NCBI GenBank assembly: GCA_016223105.1
Contig: JACRPR010000083.1
Span: forward strand, 1-32,723
From: Chloroflexota bacterium
Lineage (GTDB): Bacteria > Chloroflexota > Anaerolineae > UBA4142
DNA length: 32,723 nt
Direction of reading: 5' to 3'
The notes under the pieces are model-generated. The model was not told the origin of the DNA. It did no database searches and saw only the letters and a list, made by a program, of their open reading frames with translations. Of this stretch, positions 7,378 to 15,110 are shown piece by piece (the stretch's first letter is position 1; every line of letters starts with the position of its first letter). The translations under genes and the position numbers were made by a program.

Positions 7378-9153
7378 CTAACCGGTTTTTGGATCCAACA
7401 CCGCGCGCACGCGCCGCGCGCCTTGCCCGACCGATTCTTGTTTCGCGATTTTGAAATGCCCCAGTTCGCCGGTGCGTTGAACGTGCGGACCGCCGCACAC
7501 TTCTTTTGAAAACGATCCCATCGAGTACACCTTGACCTGGTCGCCGTACTTTTCGCCAAAGAACGCGAGCGCGCCGGACTTGATCGCTTGATCGAGCGAC
7601 ATCACCGCGATTGAAACCGGCAAATCATTTTCGATTTGCTGATTCACAATGTTTTCGATTTGCGCGATTTGTTCCGGCGTCAATTTTTCCGCGTACGCAA
7701 AATCGAACCGCAAGCGTTCGGCGGTGATGTTCGATCCCATTTGCCGGACGCTCGCACCCAGCACCGCGCGCAATGCTTGATGTAACAAATGCGTCGCGGT
7801 GTGCAAGCGCGTTGTCTGTTCCGCGTGATCGGCTAACCCACCTTTGAATTTTTGCTCCGAACCGCGCCGTGAAATTTCCTGATGCGCGCGATACAACGCG
7901 TCAAACCCGGCTTCGTCAACCGATAAACCTTGCTCGCGCGCCAACTCAATTGTGAGCGATAGCGGAAACCCAAACGTTTCGAACAGATTGAACGCGTCCG
8001 GCGCGGCGATTTCGTTCGCGCCGAGATCGCGCGTGAGTTCAGCGACTTTGTGATACTCGCGCAAACCGCGTTCGAGCGTCGCTTTGAATTTCGATTCTTC
8101 GCGATCGAGTTCGTCCGCGATGTGCGCGCGGTTCTGTTCCAATTCGGGATACGCGGACGCGAACATCGCGACGACGATGCCGGAAAAATCCGCGCAGAAA
8201 TTGTGCGCGATGCCGAGCGCGTTCGCGTACCGCACCGCGCGCCGGATCAATCGCCGCACCACGTACCCGGCTTCAACGTTCGACGGCATCGCGCCATCCG
8301 CAATCGCGAAGGTTGCCGCGCGCAAATGATCCGCGATCACGCGGAACGGTTTCGGATCATCCGCGTACTTTTTGCGTGCGAGTTCCTCGACGCGCGCGAT
8401 CAACGGCGCGAGCGTTTCGACGCGAAAGACATCATCAAATCCTTGCAGAACCGCCGCCGTGCGATCCACGCCCATCCCAGTATCCACATTTTGCTGACTC
8501 AGTTTGATGAATCGTCCGTCGGCAGTTTTGTTGTACTCCATAAACACATTGTTCCAAATTTCAAACCACTTGCCGCACGCGCAACCCGGCGCGCAACCGG
8601 GATGACCTGGTTTGCCGGTGTCGTAAAAAATTTCCGAGTCGGGTCCGCACGGACCGGTCGCGCCCGCTGGTCCCCACCAATTATCTTTTTTCGGCAGAAA
8701 ATAAATGCGTTCGTCCGGGATTCCCAAGCGTTGCCAGATGCCGGCGGTGTCGTCATCGCGCGGCGCGTCCGTATCGCCCGCGAAAACCGTGACCGCGAGC
8801 CGCACCGGATCGAGCGCGAGAACCTGGGTCAGAAATTCGTAACTCCACGCGAGCGATTCGGTTTTGAAATAATCGCCGAGCGACCAGTTGCCGAGCATTT
8901 CGAAAAATGTGAGATGCGACGCGTCGCCCACCTCGTCAATGTCGTCGGTGCGTAAACATTTTTGCGCGTTCACGAGTCGCCGCCCGAGCGGATGCGGCTC
9001 GCCCAACAAAAACGGCACGAGCGGATGCATCCCGGCGGTCGTGAACAAAACGGTCGGATCATTTTCCGGCAAGAGCGGCGCGGAGCGGATGCGCTTGTGC
9101 CCGCGCGCCTCGAAAAATTTTTGATACTGTTCGCGCAATTCATTCGCTTGCAT
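7378..9153 (-). CDS. alaS: Alanyl-tRNA synthetase, short form
   Basis: The 591-residue enzyme attaches alanine to tRNA-Ala. The N-terminal class II catalytic core is evident (FFEARGH, VLFTTAGMHP, FFEMLGNWS), followed by the tRNA-recognition helices and the editing domain with zinc motifs HTATH (451-455) and CGGPH (553-557). It ends just after the editing domain, so the C-Ala and oligomerisation regions of the usual 850-900-residue enzyme are absent. The frame closes in a natural TAG and no remnant of C-Ala is visible downstream, where the convergent CcdA gene ends 20 bases away. AGGAGG lies before the ATG. A T-box leader controls it. Confidence 0.94.
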   Translation of the reverse strand: MQANELREQYQKFFEARGHKRIRSAPLLPENDPTVLFTTAGMHPLVPFLLGEPHPLGRRLVNAQKCLRTDDIDEVGDASHLTFFEMLGNWSLGDYFKTESLAWSYEFLTQVLALDPVRLAVTVFAGDTDAPRDDDTAGIWQRLGIPDERIYFLPKKDNWWGPAGATGPCGPDSEIFYDTGKPGHPGCAPGCACGKWFEIWNNVFMEYNKTADGRFIKLSQQNVDTGMGVDRTAAVLQGFDDVFRVETLAPLIARVEELARKKYADDPKPFRVIADHLRAATFAIADGAMPSNVEAGYVVRRLIRRAVRYANALGIAHNFCADFSGIVVAMFASAYPELEQNRAHIADELDREESKFKATLERGLREYHKVAELTRDLGANEIAAPDAFNLFETFGFPLSLTIELAREQGLSVDEAGFDALYRAHQEISRRGSEQKFKGGLADHAEQTTRLHTATHLLHQALRAVLGASVRQMGSNITAERLRFDFAYAEKLTPEQIAQIENIVNQQIENDLPVSIAVMSLDQAIKSGALAFFGEKYGDQVKVYSMGSFSKEVCGGPHVQRTGELGHFKIAKQESVGQGARRVRAVLDPKTG

Positions 9154-9170
9154 AAATTCCTCCTGTGTCC

Positions 9171-9202
9171 AAACCTTCCCGGTTTCACAAACCTGGAAGG
9201 TC
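9171..9202. repeat. Intergenic hairpin
   Basis: AACCTTCCCGGTTT and AAACCTGGAAGGTC form a near-perfect stem around CAC. It lies between the T-box terminator and the alaS start and is of the same style as the AGACCCGAAGGG hairpins at 15673 and 17439. Confidence 0.6.
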
Positions 9203-9210
9203 TCGGATCG

Positions 9211-9400
9211 AAATAAAAACTCGCCCTCAAAATTTGAGGACGAGTTACACTCGTGGTACCACCTCGCTTCGTTCGACGCGTGTGCGCCGAACCTCGTGGG
9301 TTCGCTAACGGGAACTCCCGGTGAGGTTTACTTGCCCGGTTGGGCAGGGATAAACCCAGCCCCTACATTCGGCTTTCTGCTCACATCTCGAGGGCGGCGA
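9211..9400 (-). promoter_or_regulatory. T-box riboswitch leader of alaS
   Basis: On the minus strand the leader contains GCGAGGTGGTACCACGAG (about 9250-9267), the conserved T-box/antiterminator sequence that pairs with the uncharged tRNA acceptor end. It is followed at once by a terminator stem (ACTCGTCCTCAAA with its complement) and TTTTTATTT at 9211-9246. Upstream GC-rich stems should form stem I with an alanine specifier; I could not fix the specifier codon by eye. The upstream boundary is approximate. Confidence 0.88.
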
Positions 9401-9438
9401 AAGCCGGTTTTGGCGGGTTGGCAATTTGGATACGTAGC

Positions 9439-9455
9439 GCGGGCGGCTCGCCCGC
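9439..9455. repeat. Short GC palindrome
   Basis: GCGGGCG and CGCCCGC enclose a 3-base loop. It lies between the divergent alaS leader and the PocR-regulator promoter; no function is assigned. Confidence 0.45.
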
Positions 9456-9473
9456 CTCTGGATCAGCATCAAT

Positions 9474-9529
9474 AATTTTGACCAATTTTGACCTAAAATA
9501 CTATTGCAAATTATTGCAAATTATTGCAT
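9474..9529 (+). promoter_or_regulatory. Two 10-bp tandem repeats upstream of the PocR regulator
   Basis: AATTTTGACC occurs twice head to tail (9474-9493), then after nine bases ATTGCAAATT occurs twice plus ATTGCAT (9503-9529). Both repeats have a period of 10 bp, one helical turn, and end ten bases before the ATG. The TTGACC in the first repeat could serve as a -35 element. This looks like an operator for stacked binding of a regulator, perhaps autoregulation by the adjacent gene. Confidence 0.5.
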
Positions 9530-9538
9530 ACTGCGGCT

Positions 9539-10315
9539 ATGAGCGATCTCCTCACGACCAAGCAATTGATGGACTTGCTCCACGTTGACCGCACGACCAT
9601 TTATCGGATGTTGAACGACGGGCGCTTGCCGGCAGTGCGCGTCGGTGGACAGTGGCGGTTTCAACGCGCGGCGATTGAGCAGTGGCTCGCGGAACAACAT
9701 CCCGGCGCGACATCCGAACCCAAAGCCATAACAAGTGTCGCGCCTCTGCCGCCGGTAGAAGTTTTGCCGGTCTATTGCTTGCAACCGATCCAAGAAGTGT
9801 TCGCGCAAACGAGCGATGTCGGCGCGGTGACAACCGATTTGCTCGGCAAGCCGCTCACGCCGATCAGCAATTCCGGCGCGTTTTGCAATTTGATTCGTTC
9901 GACCGCAGAAGGACGCGCGCGCTGTGAGGCATCGTGGCAAAAACTCGCGGATCAAAAAGATCAACAGCCGCGTTTGGAAAAATGCCACGCCGGGTTGACC
10001 TACGCGCGCGGTCGCGTCGTCGTGCGCGATCAATTTATCGCGATGTTTTTCGTCGGACAATTCGTGCTGGACGACGCCAAAGCGGCGCGCGCGTCGACGC
10101 GGCTCGCACAAATCGCGCGCGCGTGCGCGGTGAACGAAAAAGAGTTGGCGCGCGCCGCGCAAACGATTCGCGTGCTCGAAAAAGCGCGCGCCGAAAAATT
10201 GATTCATCTGCTTCAGCTCGTCGCGGACACCTACTCGCATATTGGCGAAGAGCGACTCGATATGCTGACGCGCTTGAAACAAGTCGCCGAGATCGCGCGC
10301 GTCTCCACGGGCTAA
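9539..10315 (+). CDS. Transcription regulator: excisionase-type HTH plus PocR sensory domain
   Basis: The ATG at 9539 is preferred over an upstream TTG, since the protein then begins at the DNA-binding domain. Residues 1-52 are a MerR/excisionase-like helix-turn-helix (TTKQLMDLLHVDRTTIYRML). Residues 76-180 match the PocR domain, with the Cys pattern SGAFCNLIR (C116), ARCEAS (C129) and KCHAGLT (C149-H150). A helical tail follows. PocR domains sense small molecules such as propanediol; in other proteins the Cys residues may bind metal or redox ligands. The ArsR gene starts one base after the stop codon, and the sulfur-respiration genes follow, so this is a likely local regulator. Confidence 0.83.
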   Translation: MSDLLTTKQLMDLLHVDRTTIYRMLNDGRLPAVRVGGQWRFQRAAIEQWLAEQHPGATSEPKAITSVAPLPPVEVLPVYCLQPIQEVFAQTSDVGAVTTDLLGKPLTPISNSGAFCNLIRSTAEGRARCEASWQKLADQKDQQPRLEKCHAGLTYARGRVVVRDQFIAMFFVGQFVLDDAKAARASTRLAQIARACAVNEKELARAAQTIRVLEKARAEKLIHLLQLVADTYSHIGEERLDMLTRLKQVAEIARVSTG

Positions 10316-10316
10316 C

Positions 10317-10646
10317 ATGTCCCAATCCATTTTCGATCTGCAAGCCGAACTGTGTCAAGCGATGTCGAACGCAACGCGTTTACGGATCGTGCACGAATTA
10401 CGCGAAGGTCCGCGCCGGGTCAATGAATTGGCGGCGGCGACCCATCTGGCGCAATCCAAAGTCTCGCAACATCTCGCGATCTTGCGCGCGCGTAACCTGG
10501 TCACCGCTCACCGCGCGGGCAACGAGTCGGTGTATCAAATCACGAATCCGAAAATCGAACGCGTTTGCGATTTGATGCGCGAAGTGTTGGCGGAGCAAGC
10601 CGCGCAACGCTCGGAATTGATCAGCACGATTCGGCAAGACGGATAA
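10317..10646 (+). CDS. ArsR-family repressor with two cysteines
   Basis: The 109-residue winged-helix protein has the ArsR core (NATRLRIVHELREG, then SKVSQHLAILRARNLV as recognition helix, then the wing to residue 75). It carries only two cysteines, C13 in the first helix region and C84 in the last helix. In the SqrR/BigR sulfide sensors a pair of Cys in comparable helices forms a polysulfide bridge that releases DNA. The position before a sulfur-transport and sulfur-respiration operon supports a persulfide-sensing role, which is an inference. The gene overlaps translationally with the PocR gene (one base between stop and start). Confidence 0.85.
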   Translation: MSQSIFDLQAELCQAMSNATRLRIVHELREGPRRVNELAAATHLAQSKVSQHLAILRARNLVTAHRAGNESVYQITNPKIERVCDLMREVLAEQAAQRSELISTIRQDG

Positions 10647-10656
10647 ATTACTACAG

Positions 10657-10709
10657 AGGTGATGAATGCCTTGGGCAACGGTTGACGTTGACCCAGGGCG
10701 TTTTTGTTT
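10657..10709 (+). promoter_or_regulatory. Structured leader or terminator before the triheme cytochrome (element A)
   Basis: AGGTGATGAATGCC opens the element. GCCTTGGGCAAC (10668-10679) pairs with GTTGACCCAGGGC (10687-10699) with one bulge and one G-U pair, and GTTTTTGTTT follows. It could terminate the ArsR unit or attenuate the sulfur operon. A similar arrangement, AGGTGATGATTGC then a stem then GGGCGTTTTCG, occurs at 20611-20653. Confidence 0.6.
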
Positions 10710-10729
10710 CTGGATGTTTTCAAGGAGCG

Positions 10730-11617
10730 ATGCAACGTATGAGAAAAAATCATGTCGGATTTGTTTTGCTGATCGCCGCCCTGGTCGCGACGGTGATCTG
10801 GATCGCCTCCCCGCGACCGGCGAACGCGCAATGCGGCTCGTCCGCGTCATCGTGCAAGAGTTGTCACGAAGTGCAAAAGGTAATGCCGGTCAACGCGAGC
10901 GGCGCGTGGCACACGCAACACGCGTTCGGCGATTTTTGCGCGTTCTGTCATTCCGGCAACACGAAATCGAAAGACAAGACCGCCGCGCACACCGGCATGC
11001 TCGCGCCGCTCGACGATGTGAAAGGTGCGTGCCAATCCTGCCATCCCGCCGATTATCTCGACCGCGCGAAAAAGTACGCGGACACGCTTGGCAAAACAAT
11101 TGGCGCAAGCACGAGTGGCGCGACGACCACTGCGGCTGGCACACCCGCAACAGCGAGCAACACGAATTGCGGACCCGCCGCGCCGACCGGCAGTCAGACG
11201 ATTGACCTGAACAAGGTCTACGCCGGGTTGGATGAAAAAATGCCGAACGTTTTGGGCAACGCGATTTTGATCGCGCTAATCATCGCGGTCGCGTTCGTGC
11301 TGTTCGGTTTGATTTTCTATTACGAAAAACCGTTGCCGCGTGGCATTGCCGCGTTCCGGCAATTGCTCGCGACGCCGGTCGTTACCTCGGCAAGCGACGC
11401 GCCGCGTCCCGAACTCGGTTCACTCGCGCCGCTGATCGCGGCGAGCGATCCGGGAACGATGCGCGCGCTCACGCAACTTTTGTCCGACCGCGAAAATGGT
11501 CCGCGCATTTTGAAAGCGTTGAGCCATCTCGATCTGCGCGCGCTCGCGGAACTGGGCGCGGGCGATCAAAAAGCGTTGGCGTCGCTGTTGACGCTGGCGC
11601 GGGAAATGAAAGCGTAA
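10730..11617 (+). CDS. Triheme c-type cytochrome with membrane anchor
   Basis: I chose the ATG at 10730, where AAGGAGCG gives a good ribosome site; earlier in-frame codons fall in the leader. The 295-residue protein has an export signal (about 10-33), three CxxCH heme sites (42-46 CKSCH, 70-74 CAFCH, 101-105 CQSCH), a Ser/Thr/Ala linker, a membrane helix (about 175-197) and a cytoplasmic C-terminal helical domain of about 95 residues. It probably carries electrons between the outer-face enzymes and the membrane components encoded next. The soluble C-terminal domain on a triheme cytochrome is unusual, and I do not recognise it. Confidence 0.85.
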   Translation: MQRMRKNHVGFVLLIAALVATVIWIASPRPANAQCGSSASSCKSCHEVQKVMPVNASGAWHTQHAFGDFCAFCHSGNTKSKDKTAAHTGMLAPLDDVKGACQSCHPADYLDRAKKYADTLGKTIGASTSGATTTAAGTPATASNTNCGPAAPTGSQTIDLNKVYAGLDEKMPNVLGNAILIALIIAVAFVLFGLIFYYEKPLPRGIAAFRQLLATPVVTSASDAPRPELGSLAPLIAASDPGTMRALTQLLSDRENGPRILKALSHLDLRALAELGAGDQKALASLLTLAREMKA

Positions 11618-11618
11618 T

Positions 11619-11690
11619 GCGAATTGCGAATTGTGAATTAGGAATTGCGTGCTTCGCAATTCGCAATTAGCAATTCTTAATTCGCAATTT
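11619..11690 (+). repeat. Self-complementary heptamer array
   Basis: GCGAATT twice, GTGAATT, AGGAATT, then CGCAATT twice, AGCAATT, CTTAATT, CGCAATT. The two halves are reverse complements around TGCTT. The array fills the space from the cytochrome stop to the ribosome site of the transporter gene. Confidence 0.85.
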
Positions 11691-11706
11691 GTCTGAGGTG
11701 AAAACA

Positions 11707-12231
11707 ATGCTGAAACTTTTGCGACAGAAGGAATGGTCTCCCTATCTTGCCGGCACATTGCTGGGATTGGTGTACGTCATCAGCATCGCCGTGACCGGGA
11801 TCATCCCCGGCGCGTCCGGCGCGTTCGAGAACATCGGCGGGTTGATCGCGCAAGCGGTGTATCCCGACCTGGCAAAGAACACGTACTTTCAATTTGTGAT
11901 GCCGCCGGGAATCACGACCGCCGTGATGATCTTGCTCGGCATTGTGATCGGCGCGTTCGTCTCGGCGAAATTGTCCGGCGATTTCAAATTGCAAACCGTG
12001 TCCGATCCACAGTGGAAGCGCGTGTTTGGCAACGCGACCTGGAAACGCTGGCTCGTGTTGTTCATCGGCGGCATCATTTTGGAATTTGGCGCGGGCATCG
12101 CCGGCGGTTGCACGAGCGGTCTCGCGATTGGCGGCGGTTTGTTTCTCGCGCCCTCGGCATTCATTTTCATCGCGGCGATGTTTGCCTCCGGCATTCCGGT
12201 CGCGATGTTGATGTACTGGAGGAAATACTAG
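11707..12231 (+). CDS. YeeE/YedE-family transporter, first half
   Basis: The ATG at 11707, preceded by GAGGTG, is preferred to an upstream TTG. The 174-residue protein has four or five membrane helices and the family motif GGCTSG (C135), one of the conserved cysteines. YeeE/YedE proteins take up sulfur compounds; the characterised member TsuA carries thiosulfate through a pore lined by conserved cysteines. Here the transporter is split into two genes: this one holds the GGCTSG half, and the next, starting one base after this stop codon, holds the G-x-CPGT half. Position in the operon indicates delivery of a sulfur substrate or sulfur recovery. Confidence 0.85.
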   Translation: MLKLLRQKEWSPYLAGTLLGLVYVISIAVTGIIPGASGAFENIGGLIAQAVYPDLAKNTYFQFVMPPGITTAVMILLGIVIGAFVSAKLSGDFKLQTVSDPQWKRVFGNATWKRWLVLFIGGIILEFGAGIAGGCTSGLAIGGGLFLAPSAFIFIAAMFASGIPVAMLMYWRKY

Positions 12232-12232
12232 A

Positions 12233-12787
12233 ATGTTTGAAATGCTTTTCTCGCTCGTGGTCGGGTTTACCTTTGGCTTTGCTTTGCAAAAAGCCGGGCT
12301 GTCCAAGTACCACAAAATCGTCAACGTGTTTCGTTTCACCGATCTCGCCGTGTTAAAGTTCATGATGACGACGCTCGCGGTTTCGATGGTCGGTGTGTTC
12401 GCGCTCAACTCGCTCGGCATCGTCGCCCTGCCCAACATTCCCGCGACGTACGTGATCGGCAATCTGATCGGCGGCTTGATTTTCGGCGTCGGGATGGCGG
12501 GCGCGGGATTCTGACCGGGCACTTGCGCCGCTGGTAGCGGTCAAGGCAATCTCGATTACTTGATTCCGGGGATGCTCGGTTTCTTGACGGGCGCGTTGAT
12601 TTTCGGCGCGGCGTATCCAGTGATCTATCCACCGATCAGCCAACTCATCAACCTGGGAAGCACGATTCTCCCGACCGCGCTCGATGTGAATTTGTGGTTG
12701 AGCATTTTGCTCTTCGTGTTGATCGCGGTCACGCTGTTCTACTTTCTCGAAAAGTTCGGGCAGTTGCGAAAAGACAAGACCGCGTGA
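12233..12787 (+). CDS. YeeE/YedE-family transporter, second half, with candidate selenocysteine
   Basis: GGAGG precedes the ATG. The frame runs 93 codons to GMAGAGF, meets TGA at 12512-12514, and continues without change of frame as PGTCAAGSGQGNLDYLIPG and two further membrane helices to a TGA at 12785. The family motif at this place is G-[FY]-C-P-G-T, so TGA replaces the conserved transport cysteine. A stem-loop with GGU at bases 22-24 from the U follows, as in bacterial SECIS elements. I therefore annotate one 184-residue protein with Sec94, and C98 nearby. The alternatives are a nonsense mutation or a sequencing error (TGC to TGA). The intact frame, family conservation on both sides and the SECIS-like hairpin argue for recoding. 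Without recoding the product would be a 93-residue fragment. Confidence 0.78.
12512..12549 (+). promoter_or_regulatory. Candidate bacterial SECIS element, site 2
   Basis: After the TGA, CCGCT (12528-12532) pairs with AGCGG (12536-12540) around GGT; TTGC (12523-12526) and GCAA (12546-12549) can close an outer stem. With U of UGA as base 1, GGU occupies 22-24, the position of the SelB-contacting G23-U24 in E. coli fdhF. Confidence 0.68.
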
Positions 12788-12849
12788 TTTCAAATTTTAA
12801 ATTTCAGATTGGTGATTGGCAAATCTGAAATCTGAAATCTGAAATTGGA
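12787..12849 (+). repeat. Self-complementary heptamer array
   Basis: ATTTCAA, ATTTTAA, ATTTCAG, ATTGGTG, ATTGGCA, then AATCTGA three times and AATTGGA. The halves are complementary. It occupies the whole space from the selenoprotein stop to the ribosome site of the molybdoenzyme gene and shares its unit with the array at 16705. Confidence 0.85.
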
Positions 12850-12855
12850 GTTGGG

Positions 12856-15078
12856 ATGAGCGATAACGAAATCAAAATCGGCGATACGTTTCACTGGGAC
12901 ATTTCGCGCCGGCAGTTTTTGGCGATGAGCGCGGCGGCGGGCGCGCTCGCGCTCGGCGCGATTCCGTTCACGCAAAATTCGAATGCGAAACCGGCGCGCG
13001 CGCAAAATTCGCGTATGCCGCCGACCAAGTTTGATCGCGAAGTGTTTACGTTGTGCGAACAATGCGTGTGGCGATGCGGCTTGCGCGCCAAAGTTGTCAA
13101 CGGCAAGGTCTACAAACTCGACGGCAATCCGAACCATCCGCACTCGAACGGAATGTTGTGCCCGCGCGGGCAAGCCGGCATCGCGTCGCTGTACGATCCC
13201 GACCGCGTGCAATTTCCGATGGTGCGCGCGGGTGATCGCGGCAGTGGAATGTGGAAGCGCGTCACCTGGAAAGAAGCACTCGATTACGTCGCCGGCAAAT
13301 TGCAAGCGTTCAAACAACAGTTCGGACCCGAAGCGATGGTGTTCAGTTCGACGCACAACTTGTCCCAGGTTCAATTCGAAAATCTTTTGCGCGCGTACGG
13401 CTCGCCGAATTACGGCACGCAACGCTCGCTCTGTTTCAACGGAATGATCATCGCGAACCTGTTGACGTTCGGAATGCAAGAACCAGGTCGCGATTACAGC
13501 GGCGCGCAATACATCATTTATTCCGGGCGCAATCTCGCCGAAGCGATTTCCAATTCCGAAACCCAGGATTTGATCGCGGCGATTGATCGCGGCGTGCGCG
13601 TGGTTCTGCTCGATCCCAGGTTCACGAAAACCGCGTCAAAAGCAACCGAGTGGTTACCGATCAAACCAGGCAACGACCTCGCGTTTTATCTCGCGCTACT
13701 GCACGTCCTCATCACCGAAAATTTGTACGACAAGGAATTTGTCAAGGAACACACGCTTGGGTTTGACGATGTGGCGAAAGCGATCAAGCCGTACACGCCG
13801 GAATGGTCGGCGAGCAAATGCGAAATTCCGGCGGCGACGATTCGCCGCATCGCGCGCGAGTTTGCGCTCGCGTCGCCGCACGCGTTCATTCATCCCGGCT
13901 GGCGCACGTCGAATTTCGTCAATCAATTCCAAGCCCAACGCGCGATGGCGATCATCAACGCAATCTCCGGCAATTGGAATCAGCCCGGCGGATTTTTCGC
14001 GGGCGCGGGCGAAGAAGGCGGCGGACTCGGCGCGATTCCGCAACCGCCGTACCCGCGCGTGTCCGCACTGCGGCTCGACGGCGTGCCGTGGAAGTATCCG
14101 CTCGTTCCGCTCGAAATCGGCGTGTATCAGGAAATGCGCGACGCGATTCTCGCGGAGAAACCGTACCCCGCGCGCGGCTGGTTCGTGCATCGCCAAAATC
14201 CGGTCGCGTCGTTACCCGAACGCAAAAAAACTTTGCAAGCGTTCAGCAAACTCGATTTCATCGTGACCGTTGACACGACGATGAACGATACCGCGTGGTT
14301 CAGCGATGTCGTTCTGCCGGAAGCGACGTACCTCGAACGGTACGATCCACTCGCGATTGTCGGCGATGGCGTGTTCATTCGCCAACCGGTCGTGCCCGCG
14401 CTCGGCGAAAGCAAATCGGCGTTGTGGATCTTTAAGGAGCTCGGCACGCGCCTGGGTCTGCAAGATTATTTTCAATACAAGGACGAAGAGGATTACATTC
14501 GCCAACAACTCGTACCGCTCGGCATTTCGCTCGAAGAGTTGAAAGCGAAAGGGCATTATCGTCCGCCCGCGCACGCGGCGCCGAATGAAGAATTGAAATT
14601 CAACACGCCGAGCGGCAAGATCGAATTGTATTCCGCGTCGCTCGCGAAAAATAATTTCGCGCCCGTCCCGGTTTGGCAAGAGCCGCCCGCGCCGCCCGCC
14701 GATCAATTTTATTTGTTGACCGGCAAGGTCGCGCAACACACCCAGTTCGGCACGCAAAATAATAAATTACTGCACGAGTTGTTTCCGGAAAATGTGCTCT
14801 GGATTCACACGAAACCGGCGGCGGAGCGCGGCATCAAAAACGGCGATTGGGTGTACGCTGAAAGCGCGGCGGGCAAAATCAAAATCAAGGCATATGTTAC
14901 CGAAGCGATTCGTCCCGACTGCACATTCACGACACCAGGTTTCGGTCACTTGTCGAAAGGTAATCGCGTGTCGTACGCGCAAGGCGCAAGCGATTCCGAC
15001 ATTCATTTGACCTACACCGATCCGGCGAGCGGCGGGCAAGCATTGTCGCAAACGTTCGTGAAAGTGTACAAAGCGTAG
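12856..15078 (+). CDS. Tat-exported molybdopterin oxidoreductase (PsrA/PhsA-like catalytic subunit)
   Basis: The 740-residue enzyme has a Tat signal (SRRQFLAM, R18-R19). A [4Fe-4S] site follows, C67-x2-C70-x3-C74 with C102 in LCPRGQAG, then the bis-MGD-binding body with C193 in RSLCFNG as the probable molybdenum ligand. Length and pattern fit polysulfide, thiosulfate and tetrathionate reductases of the DMSO-reductase superfamily. With the ferredoxin and NrfD subunits encoded directly downstream it forms a Psr-type complex on the outer face. Substrate is inferred from the YeeE/YedE neighbours; arsenate or another oxyanion cannot be excluded. The Mo ligand is Cys, not TGA. Confidence 0.88.
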   Translation: MSDNEIKIGDTFHWDISRRQFLAMSAAAGALALGAIPFTQNSNAKPARAQNSRMPPTKFDREVFTLCEQCVWRCGLRAKVVNGKVYKLDGNPNHPHSNGMLCPRGQAGIASLYDPDRVQFPMVRAGDRGSGMWKRVTWKEALDYVAGKLQAFKQQFGPEAMVFSSTHNLSQVQFENLLRAYGSPNYGTQRSLCFNGMIIANLLTFGMQEPGRDYSGAQYIIYSGRNLAEAISNSETQDLIAAIDRGVRVVLLDPRFTKTASKATEWLPIKPGNDLAFYLALLHVLITENLYDKEFVKEHTLGFDDVAKAIKPYTPEWSASKCEIPAATIRRIAREFALASPHAFIHPGWRTSNFVNQFQAQRAMAIINAISGNWNQPGGFFAGAGEEGGGLGAIPQPPYPRVSALRLDGVPWKYPLVPLEIGVYQEMRDAILAEKPYPARGWFVHRQNPVASLPERKKTLQAFSKLDFIVTVDTTMNDTAWFSDVVLPEATYLERYDPLAIVGDGVFIRQPVVPALGESKSALWIFKELGTRLGLQDYFQYKDEEDYIRQQLVPLGISLEELKAKGHYRPPAHAAPNEELKFNTPSGKIELYSASLAKNNFAPVPVWQEPPAPPADQFYLLTGKVAQHTQFGTQNNKLLHELFPENVLWIHTKPAAERGIKNGDWVYAESAAGKIKIKAYVTEAIRPDCTFTTPGFGHLSKGNRVSYAQGASDSDIHLTYTDPASGGQALSQTFVKVYKA

Positions 15079-15080
15079 GG

Positions 15081-15097
15081 GCGACCCTCGTGGTCGC
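15081..15097. repeat. Short intergenic hairpin
   Basis: GCGACC and GGTCGC enclose CTCGT between the molybdoenzyme stop and the ferredoxin ribosome site. No U-run follows, so it is not a terminator. Confidence 0.5.
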
Positions 15098-15110
15098 TTG
15101 AGGAAATTTT

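Noticed and set aside
7106..7509. Long reading frames overlapping the CcdA and alaS genes on both strands
   Set aside because: They are Arg/Ala-rich shadow frames produced by the GCG/CGC-rich codons of the real genes and have no family motifs.
9171..9202. Part of the T-box terminator
   Set aside because: It lies downstream of the complete terminator and U-run at 9211-9246 and is therefore a separate hairpin.
12233..12514. A separate 93-residue protein ending at the TGA at 12512, followed by a second small gene at 12560
   Set aside because: The frame continues unchanged through the TGA with strong YeeE/YedE family sequence, there is no ribosome site before 12560, and a SECIS-like hairpin follows. 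One recoded gene explains it better.
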